Of a stretch of 64,000 nucleotides of DNA, positions 25,090 through 34,714 are shown in pieces. The DNA is from Bacillota bacterium (lineage in GTDB: Bacteria > Bacillota > Clostridia > Lachnospirales > Lachnospiraceae), in NCBI GenBank assembly GCA_023437365.1, contig JAEZGK010000098.1, positions 16,994 to 80,993 on the forward strand. The letters run 5' to 3'. Made by a program: the position numbers and the translations under genes. Numbering within the stretch: position 1 is the stretch's first letter; the number at the start of each line of letters is the position of its first letter. The notes beneath the pieces are model-generated. The model was not told the DNA's origin, did no database searches, and saw only the letters and a program-made list of their open reading frames with translations.

Positions 25090-27663
25090 ATGGGAATTAT
25101 AGAAAAGGTATTCGGCACTCACAGCGAGCGCGAAGTTAAGCGAGTGTTACCAATCGTAGATAAGATAGAAGCTCTGGAACCGGATTTTGTAAAGCTGACA
25201 GATGAGGAACTGAAAGCGAAAACAGCTGAATTCAAAAATAGACTCAAGAACGGGGAAACCCTGGATGATATATTGGTAGAAGCATATGCAACCGTAAGAG
25301 AAGCGGCGAAAAGAGCAATTGGTCAAAGACATTTCCGAGTACAGCTCATCGGCGGCGTAATTTTACATCAGGGCAGAATTACTGAAATGCGTACCGGTGA
25401 AGGTAAGACCCTCACCTCGACACTTCCTGCCTATCTGAATGCTCTAGAAGGCAAGGGTGTTCATATCGTTACAGTAAATGATTACCTGGCGAAACGTGAC
25501 TCCGAATGGATGGGACAAATTCATGAATTCCTCGGACTAAAGGTCGGCGTAATTTTAAATAGCATGGAGAAGGAAGAGCGTCGTGAGGCATATGCCTGTG
25601 ATATCACCTATGCTACCAACAACGAGCTGGGCTTCGATTATCTAAGAGATAACATGGTCATCTATAAGGAACAGTTAGTACAGCGTGAGCTTCATTTTGC
25701 GATTATCGATGAGGTTGACTCTGTATTAGTCGACGAGGCAAGAACTCCTTTGATTATTTCCGGTCAGAGCGGTAAGTCCACCGAACTGTATCGTGTATGT
25801 GATATTTTAGCAAGGCAGATGGTCAGAGGTAAAGAGAGCGGAGAGCTTACCAAGATGGCTGCGCTGATGAAGGAAGAGATTGAGGAGTCAGGAGATTTCA
25901 TCGTTAATGAGAAGGACAAGAATGTCCATCTTACCGATGATGGTGTGAAAAAGGTAGAGCGTTTCTTTAACCTGGAGAATCTCGCCGATCCTGAGAATCT
26001 GGAAATACAGCATAACATCATACTCGCATTGCGTGCCCATAACCTGATGTTCCGGGATAAGGACTATGTGGTTAAGGAGGACGAGGTCCTGATCGTAGAC
26101 GAATTCACCGGACGTATTATGCCGGGAAGACGCTACAGTGACGGTCTCCATCAGGCGATAGAAGCAAAGGAAAATGTGAAGGTTAAGAGAGAGAGCAAGA
26201 CTCTTGCAACAATCACCTTCCAGAACTTCTTCAATAAATATCATAAGAAAGCCGGTATGACCGGTACTGCTTTGACCGAGGAGAAGGAATTCCGTGAGAT
26301 TTATGGCATGGATGTCATCGAAGTTCCTACGAATCTTCCCGTAAAGCGTGTCGACCATCAGGATTCGGTATATAAGACAAGAAAAGAAAAGTTGAATGCA
26401 ATTATCAATGAGATTATTGAATCACATCAGAAGGGACAACCGGTTCTGGTAGGTACGATCACAATAGAGGCCTCAGAGGAAATCAGTACTATTCTGAAAA
26501 AGCATAATATCCCGCATAAGGTGTTGAATGCTAAGTTCCATGAGCTTGAGGCAGAAATTGTAGCAGAAGCAGGACAGCTGGGAGCAGTAACGATTGCGAC
26601 TAACATGGCAGGCCGTGGTACTGACATTAAGCTTGGAGAGGGAGTAGTGGAGGCCGGTGGCTTAAAAATCATCGGTACGGAGAGACATGAGGCAAGGCGT
26701 ATTGATAATCAGCTGCGTGGTCGTGCAGGACGTCAGGGCGATCCCGGTGAATCCAAATTCTATATCTCTTTGGAAGACGATCTGATGAGACTTTTCGGTT
26801 CCGAACGTCTGATGGGAATCTTCAATGGACTTGGCTTGCCGGAGGGTGAGCAGATTCAGCATAAGATGCTTTCCAATGCCATTGAACGTGCACAGAAGAG
26901 AATCGAAAATAATAACTACGGTATCAGAAAGAACCTGCTGGAATACGATCAGGTAAATAATGAGCAGAGAGAAATTATTTATGCAGAGCGTAGACGGGTT
27001 CTCGATGGTGAAAGCATGCGAGATACCATCTATCATATGATTATTGAGACAGTGGAGGGATGTGTCAACACCTGTATCAGTGACGATCAAAGCCCGATGG
27101 AATGGGATATGAACGAACTGAATGATCTGTTGCTGCCGATTATTCCATTGCCCAAGATCGAGTATCCCGAGGATCAGATGAGAGGTATGAAGAAGAATGA
27201 TCTTCTTCAGCTATTAAAAGAAGAAGCTGTGAAGCTCTATGAAGCCAAGGAATCCGAATTCCCTGAGACCGAGCAGATCAGAGAGATTGAGCGTGTCATT
27301 CTGCTTAAGGTAATTGACCACAAGTGGATGGATCATATCGATGATATGGATCAGCTGCGTCAAGGCATCGGTTTACAGGCCTATGGACAGAGACAGCCGG
27401 TGGTGGAATACAAGTTCCAGGGCTTTGAGATGTTTGATGAGATGATTGATGCAATCCGTGAAGATACCGTCAAGGCACTTCTTCATGTCCGTATCGAGCA
27501 GAAGGTAGAACGTGAGCAGGTAGCTAAGGTTACCGGCACCAACCGTGATGACAGTATTGCCAACGCGCCAATCAAGCGTTCCGCAAAGAAGGTTCAGCCC
27601 AACGATCCCTGCCCTTGCGGAAGCGGAAGAAAATATAAGCATTGCTGTGGTAAGAATATATAA
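25090..27663 (+). CDS. secA: Preprotein translocase ATPase SecA
   Basis: Motor of the Sec export pathway, 857 aa. Walker A is MRTGEGKT (near residue 102), Walker B is AIIDEVDSVL, and helicase motifs include MAGRGTDIKLGEGV and GRAGRQGDPG. The C-terminus ends in the zinc-binding NDPCPCGSGRKYKHCCG tail used for SecB or lipid contacts. It is complete and of normal length. It is followed after 90 bases by prfB, the common secA-prfB order of Firmicutes. Confidence 0.98.
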   Translation: MGIIEKVFGTHSEREVKRVLPIVDKIEALEPDFVKLTDEELKAKTAEFKNRLKNGETLDDILVEAYATVREAAKRAIGQRHFRVQLIGGVILHQGRITEMRTGEGKTLTSTLPAYLNALEGKGVHIVTVNDYLAKRDSEWMGQIHEFLGLKVGVILNSMEKEERREAYACDITYATNNELGFDYLRDNMVIYKEQLVQRELHFAIIDEVDSVLVDEARTPLIISGQSGKSTELYRVCDILARQMVRGKESGELTKMAALMKEEIEESGDFIVNEKDKNVHLTDDGVKKVERFFNLENLADPENLEIQHNIILALRAHNLMFRDKDYVVKEDEVLIVDEFTGRIMPGRRYSDGLHQAIEAKENVKVKRESKTLATITFQNFFNKYHKKAGMTGTALTEEKEFREIYGMDVIEVPTNLPVKRVDHQDSVYKTRKEKLNAIINEIIESHQKGQPVLVGTITIEASEEISTILKKHNIPHKVLNAKFHELEAEIVAEAGQLGAVTIATNMAGRGTDIKLGEGVVEAGGLKIIGTERHEARRIDNQLRGRAGRQGDPGESKFYISLEDDLMRLFGSERLMGIFNGLGLPEGEQIQHKMLSNAIERAQKRIENNNYGIRKNLLEYDQVNNEQREIIYAERRRVLDGESMRDTIYHMIIETVEGCVNTCISDDQSPMEWDMNELNDLLLPIIPLPKIEYPEDQMRGMKKNDLLQLLKEEAVKLYEAKESEFPETEQIREIERVILLKVIDHKWMDHIDDMDQLRQGIGLQAYGQRQPVVEYKFQGFEMFDEMIDAIREDTVKALLHVRIEQKVEREQVAKVTGTNRDDSIANAPIKRSAKKVQPNDPCPCGSGRKYKHCCGKNI

Positions 27664-27752
27664 ATAATAATTTTATAAAGAGAATATTTATAAGCAATTT
27701 TGTATTGAGATTTTAAAAAGAGTAATATATAATACAATAAAGAGGTGATTTT

Positions 27753-28863
27753 GTGGTAGAATTAGATCAGTATAAATATACATTAAGTACCTATGACAGA
27801 CCATTAATCGAAGTGGGGGATTCACTTTGACTTAGACAAGAAGAGTCTAAGGGTCAGAGAAATTGAACAAACCATGGAAGAGCCTGGCTTTTGGGATAAC
27901 AGCGATAAAGCACAGGAATACATGAAGGAATTGAAGAATTTAAAGGACACCATCGAGGATTACCGACATCTTAAGACAAGATATGAGGATGTTCAGACCT
28001 TAATCCAGATGGGGTATGAAGAAAATGATGAAAGTCTGCTTCCTGAGATTGAGGAAGCTTTGGACTTATTCATAAAAGATCTTGATGAACTAAAGCTGCG
28101 TACCTTATTATCCGGAGAGTATGATAAATACAATGCCATACTTACTCTGCATGCCGGTGCCGGAGGAACAGAAAGCTGCGACTGGGCAAGCATGCTTTGC
28201 CGTATGTATCAGCGTTGGGCTGACAAGCGTGGATTTACTACAGAAATGCTAGACTTTCTGGATGGAGATGAAGCCGGGCTTAAATCTGTTACGTTACAGA
28301 TCAATGGAGAGAATGCTTACGGATATCTAAAATCCGAACGCGGAGTACATCGTCTGGTCCGTATCTCCCCTTTCAACGCTGCGGGAAAAAGACAGACTTC
28401 CTTTGTATCCTGTGATGTTATGCCGGATATTGAAGAGGACACAGGAATAGAGATTAATGAAGAGGATTTAAGGGTTGATACCTACCGCTCCAGCGGAGCC
28501 GGTGGGCAGCACGTCAATAAGACCTCCTCAGCGATCCGTATAACCCACATCCCGACCAACATTGTGGTGCAATGTCAAAACGAACGATCCCAGCTTCAAA
28601 ATAAGGATAAAGCTATGAAAATGCTAAAGGCAAAGCTTTATCTGCTTAAGCAGCAGGAGAATTTGGAGAAGATATCAGGCATCCGTGGTGAAGTAAAGGA
28701 TATTGCCTGGGGAAATCAGATCAGATCCTATGTTATGCAGCCATATACTCTAGTCAAGGATCACCGTACCAATGAAGAAGTAGGTAATGCCATCAATGTT
28801 CTGGATGGTAATCTGGATCCATTTATTAACGCTTACTTAAAATGGAATGCACAAAACAGTTAA
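27753..28863 (+). CDS. prfB: Peptide chain release factor 2 with programmed +1 frameshift
   Basis: Recognises UGA and UAA stops. Translation starts at GTG 27753 behind AAAGAGGTG, runs 25 codons to CTT followed by an in-frame TGA at 27828-27830, and must shift +1 at CTTTGAC to continue as DLDKKSLRV. A GGGGG internal ribosome-binding stretch at 27815-27819 precedes the shift site, as in the classical autoregulated prfB. The full product is about 369 aa with the catalytic GGQ in SSGAGGQHVNKT. The stop is regulation, not damage: RF2 shortage increases frameshifting. Confidence 0.97.
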
Positions 28864-28892
28864 CTTGAGAGATTCCTAAAGGAGGAGTACCT

Positions 28893-29351
28893 ATGCAAAG
28901 TACGAAGCAGGCGATTTTTATGCTTGGAGAAGAAGAGTATGGAATGGATATCATGGAAGTAAACATCATAGAGAAATATATGACTATCGAGCCGGTAGCC
29001 AGTTTTCCGAAAAATCTCAAAGGTATTATCAAATTAAGGGGTGATGTTATTCCGGTATATAGTCTGCGCAGGAAATTTGGCATGGAGGATATTGAACCAA
29101 GTGACGATACCCGGTTCATAATTACTACCTCAAACGGACTTATGATGGCTTATGAGATTGATAAAGTATCGGAAATAGTGCAGTTTGAAGAAGGACAGGT
29201 ATTTGATGTGCCTCCGATTGTACAAGGAAAAGATACTACTTATATGAAATCAATAACTAGCATCGGTGACCGTCTGGTTATTATTCTGGATCACGATGGG
29301 ATACTGTCAGAGGAAGAGCAAGAGAAGATAAAAGCAGTTGTGAAGAAATAA
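28893..29351 (+). CDS. cheW: CheW-like chemotaxis coupling protein
   Basis: 152 aa, single CheW domain (residues ~5-145). FMLGEEEYGMDIMEVNIIEKY and KGIIKLRGDVIPVYSLRRKFG are the hallmark first and second subdomain segments. It couples chemoreceptors to CheA kinase. It stands alone 30 bases after prfB and 31 before an ABC transporter lipoprotein, with AAAGGAGG before its ATG. No cheA or receptor gene is in the window, so it may be an accessory CheW. Confidence 0.9.
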   Translation: MQSTKQAIFMLGEEEYGMDIMEVNIIEKYMTIEPVASFPKNLKGIIKLRGDVIPVYSLRRKFGMEDIEPSDDTRFIITTSNGLMMAYEIDKVSEIVQFEEGQVFDVPPIVQGKDTTYMKSITSIGDRLVIILDHDGILSEEEQEKIKAVVKK

Positions 29352-29381
29352 CTGCGTAAATATGACGTGGAGGCTAAGTAG

Positions 29382-30125
29382 ATGAAGAAGAAAGTAATTA
29401 GTATGTTTATCGTAGCCGGCTTAACAGTTACGATGCTGGCTGGCTGCAAAAAGGAAAGCAATACCCTGATTGTAGGTACAGAAGCAGGATTTGCACCTTA
29501 TGAATATATGGAAGGCGATCAGGTAGTTGGAATTGATATGGATATTGCCCAGGCAATCGCAGATAAGCTGGGTAAGAAATTGGAGATCCAGAATATGGAT
29601 TTTGATGGTGCATTGTTAGCTGTTCAGCAGGGTAAGGTTGACTTTGTGGCAGCAGGTGTTTCTGTCAGTGATGAACGTAAGGAAAAGATGGATTTTTCCA
29701 TCGACTATGTGGACTCTACGGAAGTGGTTGTTGTGAATACTGCAACACCGGGCGTAGCCGCTGCAACCGATGCCGATCTTGCTGATAAGGTTGTTGGTGT
29801 ACAGCAGGGAAATATTGCTGACTTCTATGTTGAGGCAAATATATCTGCAAAGGAAATCAAGCGCTATACTAAATTTGCACAGGCTGCCGAAGATTTAAAG
29901 AACGGTAAGATCGACTGTATCGTTATGGATCAGTATCCTGCAGAGGAATTAGTGAAGGCTAATGCTGAACTCTCCATCCTCGACGGAGCTTTGTTCCAGG
30001 ATAAGTATGCAATCGCAGTGAAAAAGGGAAATAAAGAATTACTGGATCAGATCAACTCTGTTATCCAGGAATTAAAGGATAATGGAAAGATTGAAGAATT
30101 TACGGCAAATCATACAAACAAATAA
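29382..30125 (+). CDS. Amino-acid ABC transporter substrate-binding lipoprotein
   Basis: 247 aa, periplasmic-binding-protein fold of family 3 (polar amino acids or cystine). The signal peptide ends in the lipobox LAGC (Cys at residue ~22), so it is lipid-anchored outside the membrane. VGTEAGFAPYEYMEGDQVVGIDMDIAQAIADKL and FVAAGVSVSDERKEKMDFS are family signatures. Permease and ATPase genes follow, separated by about 200 bases containing a two-hairpin repeat. The exact substrate is unknown. Confidence 0.92.
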   Translation: MKKKVISMFIVAGLTVTMLAGCKKESNTLIVGTEAGFAPYEYMEGDQVVGIDMDIAQAIADKLGKKLEIQNMDFDGALLAVQQGKVDFVAAGVSVSDERKEKMDFSIDYVDSTEVVVVNTATPGVAAATDADLADKVVGVQQGNIADFYVEANISAKEIKRYTKFAQAAEDLKNGKIDCIVMDQYPAEELVKANAELSILDGALFQDKYAIAVKKGNKELLDQINSVIQELKDNGKIEEFTANHTNK

Positions 30126-30204
30126 CATGATCGGTTGATTTTTCAAATAGGCACAAGGGGGCTGTTATCTATACTGACAGCCTCTCTCTTTGTCTATGCA
30201 TCAC

Positions 30205-30290
30205 CCTTTCCTGATATAATCAACTTCTATTACAAGCAAGCTTGCATAGAAGTTGATTATATCAGAAAGCACCTACGGTGCTTTTGACAC
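30205..30290 (-). repeat. Two-hairpin intergenic repeat, copy B
   Basis: A perfect 20-bp stem (30211-30230 with 30246-30265) is followed by a small hairpin, AAAGCACC (30266-30273) and GGTGCTTT (30277-30284). It has the same design and block sequences as copy A at 14485 but the opposite orientation; the lower part of the long stem differs in sequence while pairing is kept. It sits inside an ABC transporter operon. Confidence 0.8.
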
Positions 30291-30330
30291 TTTACTATGG
30301 TTATAAAATTATCTTTTGGGAGGTATCAAA

Positions 30331-31023
30331 TTGCTGAATAATCTATATGAAGCCTTTTATAATGCATGGGTTCCGGATCAGCGTTATATTGTTTATTTTG
30401 AAGGTTTAAAAATTACCCTGCTGATTTCGTTTTTTGCGATTCTGATAGGTATTGCTATTGGTGTTCTGGTAGCGATTGTGAAGGTCTCAGCTACGAATGC
30501 AAAGATGAAATGGCTGGTATCGGTATGTAATGTTTATATCAATATCATACGTGGAACTCCTTTGATGGTACAGCTGCTGATCATCTACAATTTGATATTC
30601 ACATCCAGAAACACCAATGAATTGGTGGTCGGTGCGGTCTGCTTTGGTATAAATTCAGGTGCTTATGTGGCAGAAATAATCCGTGCCGGAATTGAATCCA
30701 TCGATCGTGGCCAATTGGAAGCAGGGCGCTCCCTGGGACTCAACTACCTTCAGACAATGCGTCTGATTATTCTACCTCAGGCAGTACGCAACATACTGCC
30801 GGCTTTGGGTAATGAGTTCATTGTACTGATTAAGGAAACCTCAGTTGCAAGTGTCATAGCAATTAACGATCTTACTAAGGTGGCTCAGTATATTGGCTCC
30901 AGAACCTGGGATATCCTACCGCCGCTTGTGATAGCCGCCGCTTTCTATCTGATTATTGTTATGGGCTTTACTAAACTATTGGGCTTATTTGAAAGGAGGT
31001 TGGCAAAAGGTGATCGTCACTAA
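30331..31023 (+). CDS. Amino-acid ABC transporter permease
   Basis: 230 aa inner-membrane permease of the His/Glu/Gln type. About five hydrophobic helices and the EAA loop (EAGRSLGLNYLQTMRLIILPQAVRNILPALGN, residues ~130-165) that docks the ATPase. The start is TTG at 30331, seven bases after GGGAGG; the earlier in-frame TTG at 30316 overlaps that site. Its stop overlaps the start of the ATPase gene by 14 bases, so the two are translationally coupled. Confidence 0.92.
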   Translation: MLNNLYEAFYNAWVPDQRYIVYFEGLKITLLISFFAILIGIAIGVLVAIVKVSATNAKMKWLVSVCNVYINIIRGTPLMVQLLIIYNLIFTSRNTNELVVGAVCFGINSGAYVAEIIRAGIESIDRGQLEAGRSLGLNYLQTMRLIILPQAVRNILPALGNEFIVLIKETSVASVIAINDLTKVAQYIGSRTWDILPPLVIAAAFYLIIVMGFTKLLGLFERRLAKGDRH

Positions 31024-31732
31024 GAATCTGCAAAAAGCCTTCGGGGAACATATAGTGTTGAACGGAATCAGCGAGACAATTGAGAAGGGGGAAAAGGTTG
31101 TTGTTATCGGTCCATCAGGTTCGGGCAAGTCAACCTTTCTCAGGTGCCTTAACCTTTTGGAAGAACCTACCGGAGGCGAAATCTGGTTTGAGGGAAAAAA
31201 TATAACAGATAAGAATACCGATATCAATAAGATACGAAGTAAGATGGGAATGGTATTTCAACAGTTCAATCTGTTCCCGCATTTATCTGTACTGGAGAAT
31301 ATTACGCTGGCCCCGACTAGGCTTGGGCTGATGACCAAGGAACAGGCGGAGCAGAAGGCTTATGAGCTGCTTGCACGAATCGGATTGACCGAAAAAGCAA
31401 AGGCATATCCAAATCAACTGTCAGGAGGGCAGAAGCAGCGTATCGCAATCATCCGTGCTTTGGCTATGAATCCCGATGTGATGCTTTTTGATGAGCCAAC
31501 CTCTGCACTCGACCCTGAGATGGTTGGCGAAGTGCTTGATTTGATGACACAGCTGGCGGAAGAAGGTATGACCATGGTGGTGGTGACTCATGAGATGCGT
31601 TTTGCAAAGAAGGTAGCAACCCGTATCCTGTTTATTGATGAAGGCGTCATCGTAGAGCAGAATACCCCGGAGGAATTCTTCGAGAATCCGACCCACCCCC
31701 GTCTGCAGGAATTTCTCTCAAAGATACTGTAA
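31010..31732 (+). CDS. Amino-acid ABC transporter ATP-binding protein
   Basis: 240 aa. Walker A GPSGSGKST (residues ~33-41), the Q loop in MVFQQFNLFPHL, the ABC signature LSGGQKQR, Walker B VMLFDEPTSALDPE and the H-loop VVVTHEM are all present. It energises the adjacent permease. The start is GTG at 31010 after AAAGGAGG, inside the end of the permease gene. Upstream in-frame codons lie within the permease coding sequence. Confidence 0.95.
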   Translation: MIVTKNLQKAFGEHIVLNGISETIEKGEKVVVIGPSGSGKSTFLRCLNLLEEPTGGEIWFEGKNITDKNTDINKIRSKMGMVFQQFNLFPHLSVLENITLAPTRLGLMTKEQAEQKAYELLARIGLTEKAKAYPNQLSGGQKQRIAIIRALAMNPDVMLFDEPTSALDPEMVGEVLDLMTQLAEEGMTMVVVTHEMRFAKKVATRILFIDEGVIVEQNTPEEFFENPTHPRLQEFLSKIL

Positions 31733-31796
31733 CACTTACAGAGTCTCATAAGATATCTCATCCTATCGGTTTTATCATAGGATTAAAATAACAAGA

Positions 31797-31845
31797 GGCT
31801 AATGCAAAATACACATAGAAATTGCGTGTATCGCATTAGCCTTTT
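31797..31845. terminator. Terminator between ABC operon and Nudix gene
   Basis: GGCTAATGC (31797-31805) pairs with GCATTAGCC (31833-31841), with further internal CAC/GTG pairing, followed by TTTT. It overlaps the last codons of the convergent Nudix gene and can work for both strands. Confidence 0.8.
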
Positions 31846-32501
31846 GACTTGATTCGAGTAATGAAATCATTAACTAATCTAGCTGTAAATCCCCATAATA
31901 TCTCATCCGGCAGTTTATAGACCAGGATGCTGTATCTGAAACCACCCCAGGGCTTCCTGTAGGTATCCGGAAGACCCAGCTCATGTGCCGGAAGCAGGAT
32001 AGCCTCTTCCCCGGTCTCATGATCTAAATGAGTAGGGCTGACATGGACCTCAGCACTGTAGCGTTCAGGTTCATGCTCCATAAAGTAGGAGACCGGCAGG
32101 GTTATTATTTTTTCGACCTCTTTCGGATTAGGGAGAATATCCTTCTCACTGACATCAGCGATACCAACGAAGGCGTCGATGATTGCACCCATCGGTGCTA
32201 CAATTGTGTTCAGTCTGCCGATAATCTCTATCTTATCTTTGGGGATGCCCAATTCTTCCGTTGTTTCTCTGAGGGCCGTGTCTTGCAGGGACAGATCCGT
32301 CTCGTCGATTCTCCCGCCGGGAAAGCAGAGTTCTCCACCCTGACGTATGTTCCTGCATCGTTTCTGGAATACAAAATGATAAACTCCGTTAACTGGAATC
32401 AACAGCACTAAAACCACAGAACGGAAATATTCCTCTCTTTGACTGATCTCAGCGGTATAACCAATCTGCTCTCGTAATCTTCGAAAATCCTCAATATTCA
32501 T
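31836..32501 (-). CDS. Nudix hydrolase, CoA pyrophosphatase type
   Basis: 221 aa. The Nudix box lies near residues 71-93: GGRIDETD ... ALRETTEELGI, with the metal-binding RExxEE intact. The preceding FQKRCRNIRQGGELCFPGG and later LPVSYF are typical of the YeaB/NudL-like CoA pyrophosphatase group, so coenzyme A or acyl-CoA is the likely substrate. The start at 32501 follows GAGGAG; longer in-frame starts up to 32588 have no good site. It is monocistronic. Confidence 0.86.
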   Translation of the reverse strand: MNIEDFRRLREQIGYTAEISQREEYFRSVVLVLLIPVNGVYHFVFQKRCRNIRQGGELCFPGGRIDETDLSLQDTALRETTEELGIPKDKIEIIGRLNTIVAPMGAIIDAFVGIADVSEKDILPNPKEVEKIITLPVSYFMEHEPERYSAEVHVSPTHLDHETGEEAILLPAHELGLPDTYRKPWGGFRYSILVYKLPDEILWGFTARLVNDFITRIKSKG

Positions 32502-32790
32502 TGGTATACTCCTCATTTTTTCTATACATAATTTTATGATTACACGAACAAAAAAGCAAGCGTAATCCTTGAATTTATTTTTATACAAAAATACTAATAA
32601 TTATCCTTACCCTTTCAAGCATATGTAACAAAGATTTATTTTTTCCTTTATTCATGGTAAAATGCTCTTGCAATATGAATAATTATATGGTAGTATATCT
32701 TTCTTAGAAAGACAATTGTATTCGATATACATACAATTCGAAACATTGAGTGCATATATTACCCTGAACATGCTCAGGAGGAAAAAAATT

Positions 32791-33231
32791 ATGAATGATG
32801 ACCAATATTTCATTGTTAAGAAGAAGGCAGTGCCGGAGGTATTGCTCAAAGTGGTTGAAGCAAAGCGTCTGCTTGATTCCGAACGTGTTATGACGGTACA
32901 GGAGGCGACGGATGCGGTTGAAATCAGCAGAAGTTCCTTTTATAAATATAAGGATGATATATTTCCTTTCTATGAGAATACTAGAGGTAAGACGATTACC
33001 TTCATGCTCCAGATGGATGACAGACCGGGACTGCTTTCAAAGGTTCTAAATCAGGTTGCCAAGTGTGAGGCGAATATCCTCACGATCCATCAGAGTATTC
33101 CCGTCAATGGAATTGCTCTTTTGACTTTAAGCATTGAGATACTGCCTCAGACGGACAGTACTGTAGTGTTGATTGATGCGATAGAAGCTATGGAGGGCAT
33201 TCATTACGTAAAGATGGTTTCAAGGGAATAA
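32791..33231 (+). CDS. ACT domain protein, PheB/UPF0735-like
   Basis: 146 aa. An N-terminal helix-turn-helix-like region (ERVMTVQEATDAVEISRSSFYKYKDDI, residues ~30-58) is followed by a C-terminal ACT domain (TFMLQMDDRPGLLSKVLNQVAKCEANILT, ~70-146) that probably senses an amino acid. The start at 32791 follows CAGGAGG; an upstream ATG at 32716 lacks a site. It precedes hom, as in many clostridia, which suggests a regulatory or sensory link to threonine/homoserine synthesis. Confidence 0.88.
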   Translation: MNDDQYFIVKKKAVPEVLLKVVEAKRLLDSERVMTVQEATDAVEISRSSFYKYKDDIFPFYENTRGKTITFMLQMDDRPGLLSKVLNQVAKCEANILTIHQSIPVNGIALLTLSIEILPQTDSTVVLIDAIEAMEGIHYVKMVSRE

Positions 33232-33340
33232 TGTGAAGTATAAAGCAATTTCACACCGGAAGATCTATGTATGTTCATAACGTGAAGTTATAGTGAGTAA
33301 ATTCGCGCTTATGGCGTTCATTCCTCGTTCTTTACTTAAA
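33232..33340 (+). repeat. Palindromic intergenic repeat copy
   Basis: Resembles the copy at 55946: GTGAAGTATAAAGCA, TTTCACAC, CGGAAGA, ATAACGTGAA, TAAATTC, CGCTTATGGCG, TTCCTCGTTCTT in the same order. It lies between the ACT gene and hom. Confidence 0.65.
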
Positions 33341-33389
33341 ATTAAACTATATAGATTCAGCAGTTACAGCATAAACAGGAGGATTAGAG

Positions 33390-34607
33390 ATGATTAACAT
33401 TGCAGTCTTAGGATACGGCACCATTGGATCGGGGGTAGTCGAGGTATTGAATACCAATGGTGAAAGCATCAAGAAAAGGGCCGGTGACCATATAAATATC
33501 AAATATGTCTTGGATCTTCGTGAGTTTCCGGGCGATCCGATTATGGAAAAATTAGTTCATGATGTGAATATAATATTAGAAGACCCTGATATTAAGATCG
33601 TTGTTGAGGTTATGGGCGGTGTGGAACCGGCTTATACGTTTGTTAAACAGGCAATGTTAAAGGGAAAAAGTGTAGTTACCTCCAATAAAGAGCTTGTAGC
33701 TAAGCATGGAGCGGAGCTTTTGGATCTTGCCAAGAGCAGCAACTTAAATTTCCTATTTGAAGCAAGTGTAGGTGGCGGTATTCCGATCATAAGACCCCTA
33801 AATCAGTCCTTGACTGCGGATGAGATTGTTGAGATTACCGGTATCCTGAACGGTACCACGAATTATATCCTGACTAAAATGAGTGAGGAAGGACTGGACT
33901 ATGCTACGGCACTTGCCAATGCCCAGAAGCTCGGGTATGCTGAGAGGAATCCGGCTGCGGACGTAGAAGGCTATGATGCCTGCCGAAAGATTGCAATTCT
34001 TTCTTCTCTTGCCTTTGGAATGCAGGTTGATTACGAAGATATTTATACAGAAGGTATTACGAAGATTACCGATACTGATATCAAATACGCACAATCTATG
34101 GGAGCAAAAATTAAGTTGTTTGCTTCCAGTATCCGTGGGAACGATTCCTTAGTATATGCTATGGTAGCACCCGTTATGATTAAGGCCAATCATCCGCTTT
34201 ACAGTGTGAATGATGTCTTTAACGGAATATTTGTCAAAGGAAATGTTATCGGTGATGTTATGTTCTATGGAAGCGGAGCCGGAAAATTGCCTACTGCCAG
34301 TGCCGTAGTTGCCGACGTGGTTGATGCTGCTAAGCATATTGGAAAGAATATCTGGACCATCTGGAGCAGCAAGAAGCTGGAGCTGACCGACATAAATCAG
34401 GTAGAACACAGATTTTTTATTCGTAGGAAGGATGGTTCCCGGGTTAAGGAAGAAGTAACTGAACTTTTCGGCAAGGTTGAAGAAGTTAACCATCCCGAGA
34501 TAACCGGAGAGTATGCCTTTATTACTGCGAATATTACAGAACAGAAGCTTAAGGAAAAGATTAACTGTTTAGACGATGTGCTGAGTGCCATCCGGGTCAG
34601 ATTTTAA
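33390..34607 (+). CDS. hom: Homoserine dehydrogenase
   Basis: NAD(P)H-dependent reduction of aspartate semialdehyde to homoserine; 405 aa. Order: an N-terminal Rossmann domain (AVLGYGTIGSGVVEVL, residues ~5-20), the catalytic/dimer domain (GILNGTTNYILTKM, YAERNPAADVEGYDACRKIAIL with its catalytic Lys), and a C-terminal ACT-like segment (~340-405). AGGAGG precedes the ATG. It heads a row with an apgM-type gene and lysC, giving the first and third steps of threonine synthesis plus a candidate kinase. Confidence 0.96.
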   Translation: MINIAVLGYGTIGSGVVEVLNTNGESIKKRAGDHINIKYVLDLREFPGDPIMEKLVHDVNIILEDPDIKIVVEVMGGVEPAYTFVKQAMLKGKSVVTSNKELVAKHGAELLDLAKSSNLNFLFEASVGGGIPIIRPLNQSLTADEIVEITGILNGTTNYILTKMSEEGLDYATALANAQKLGYAERNPAADVEGYDACRKIAILSSLAFGMQVDYEDIYTEGITKITDTDIKYAQSMGAKIKLFASSIRGNDSLVYAMVAPVMIKANHPLYSVNDVFNGIFVKGNVIGDVMFYGSGAGKLPTASAVVADVVDAAKHIGKNIWTIWSSKKLELTDINQVEHRFFIRRKDGSRVKEEVTELFGKVEEVNHPEITGEYAFITANITEQKLKEKINCLDDVLSAIRVRF

Positions 34608-34609
34608 TT

Positions 34610-34684
34610 CATGATGAATGAAAGCCTGCAAGGCTGGATGTCATTCATCATGCTTCACAAAATATCTGCAAAGCTGATATTTTT
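34610..34684 (+). other. Two stem-loops in hom-apgM spacer
   Basis: CATGATGAATGA (34610-34621) pairs perfectly with TCATTCATCATG (34641-34652), with a smaller AGCCT/AGGCT stem inside. A weaker AAATATC/GATATTT hairpin followed by T's lies at 34659-34684. The second could act as a partial terminator or attenuator inside the operon. Confidence 0.55.
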
Positions 34685-34714
34685 GAATTGCTTAAGAAGA
34701 AAGGAATGGATGAT

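Noticed and set aside
27828..27830. In-frame TGA in prfB as evidence of a pseudogene
   Set aside because: It lies in the CTTTGAC programmed shift site with an upstream G-rich stretch; the downstream frame is complete.
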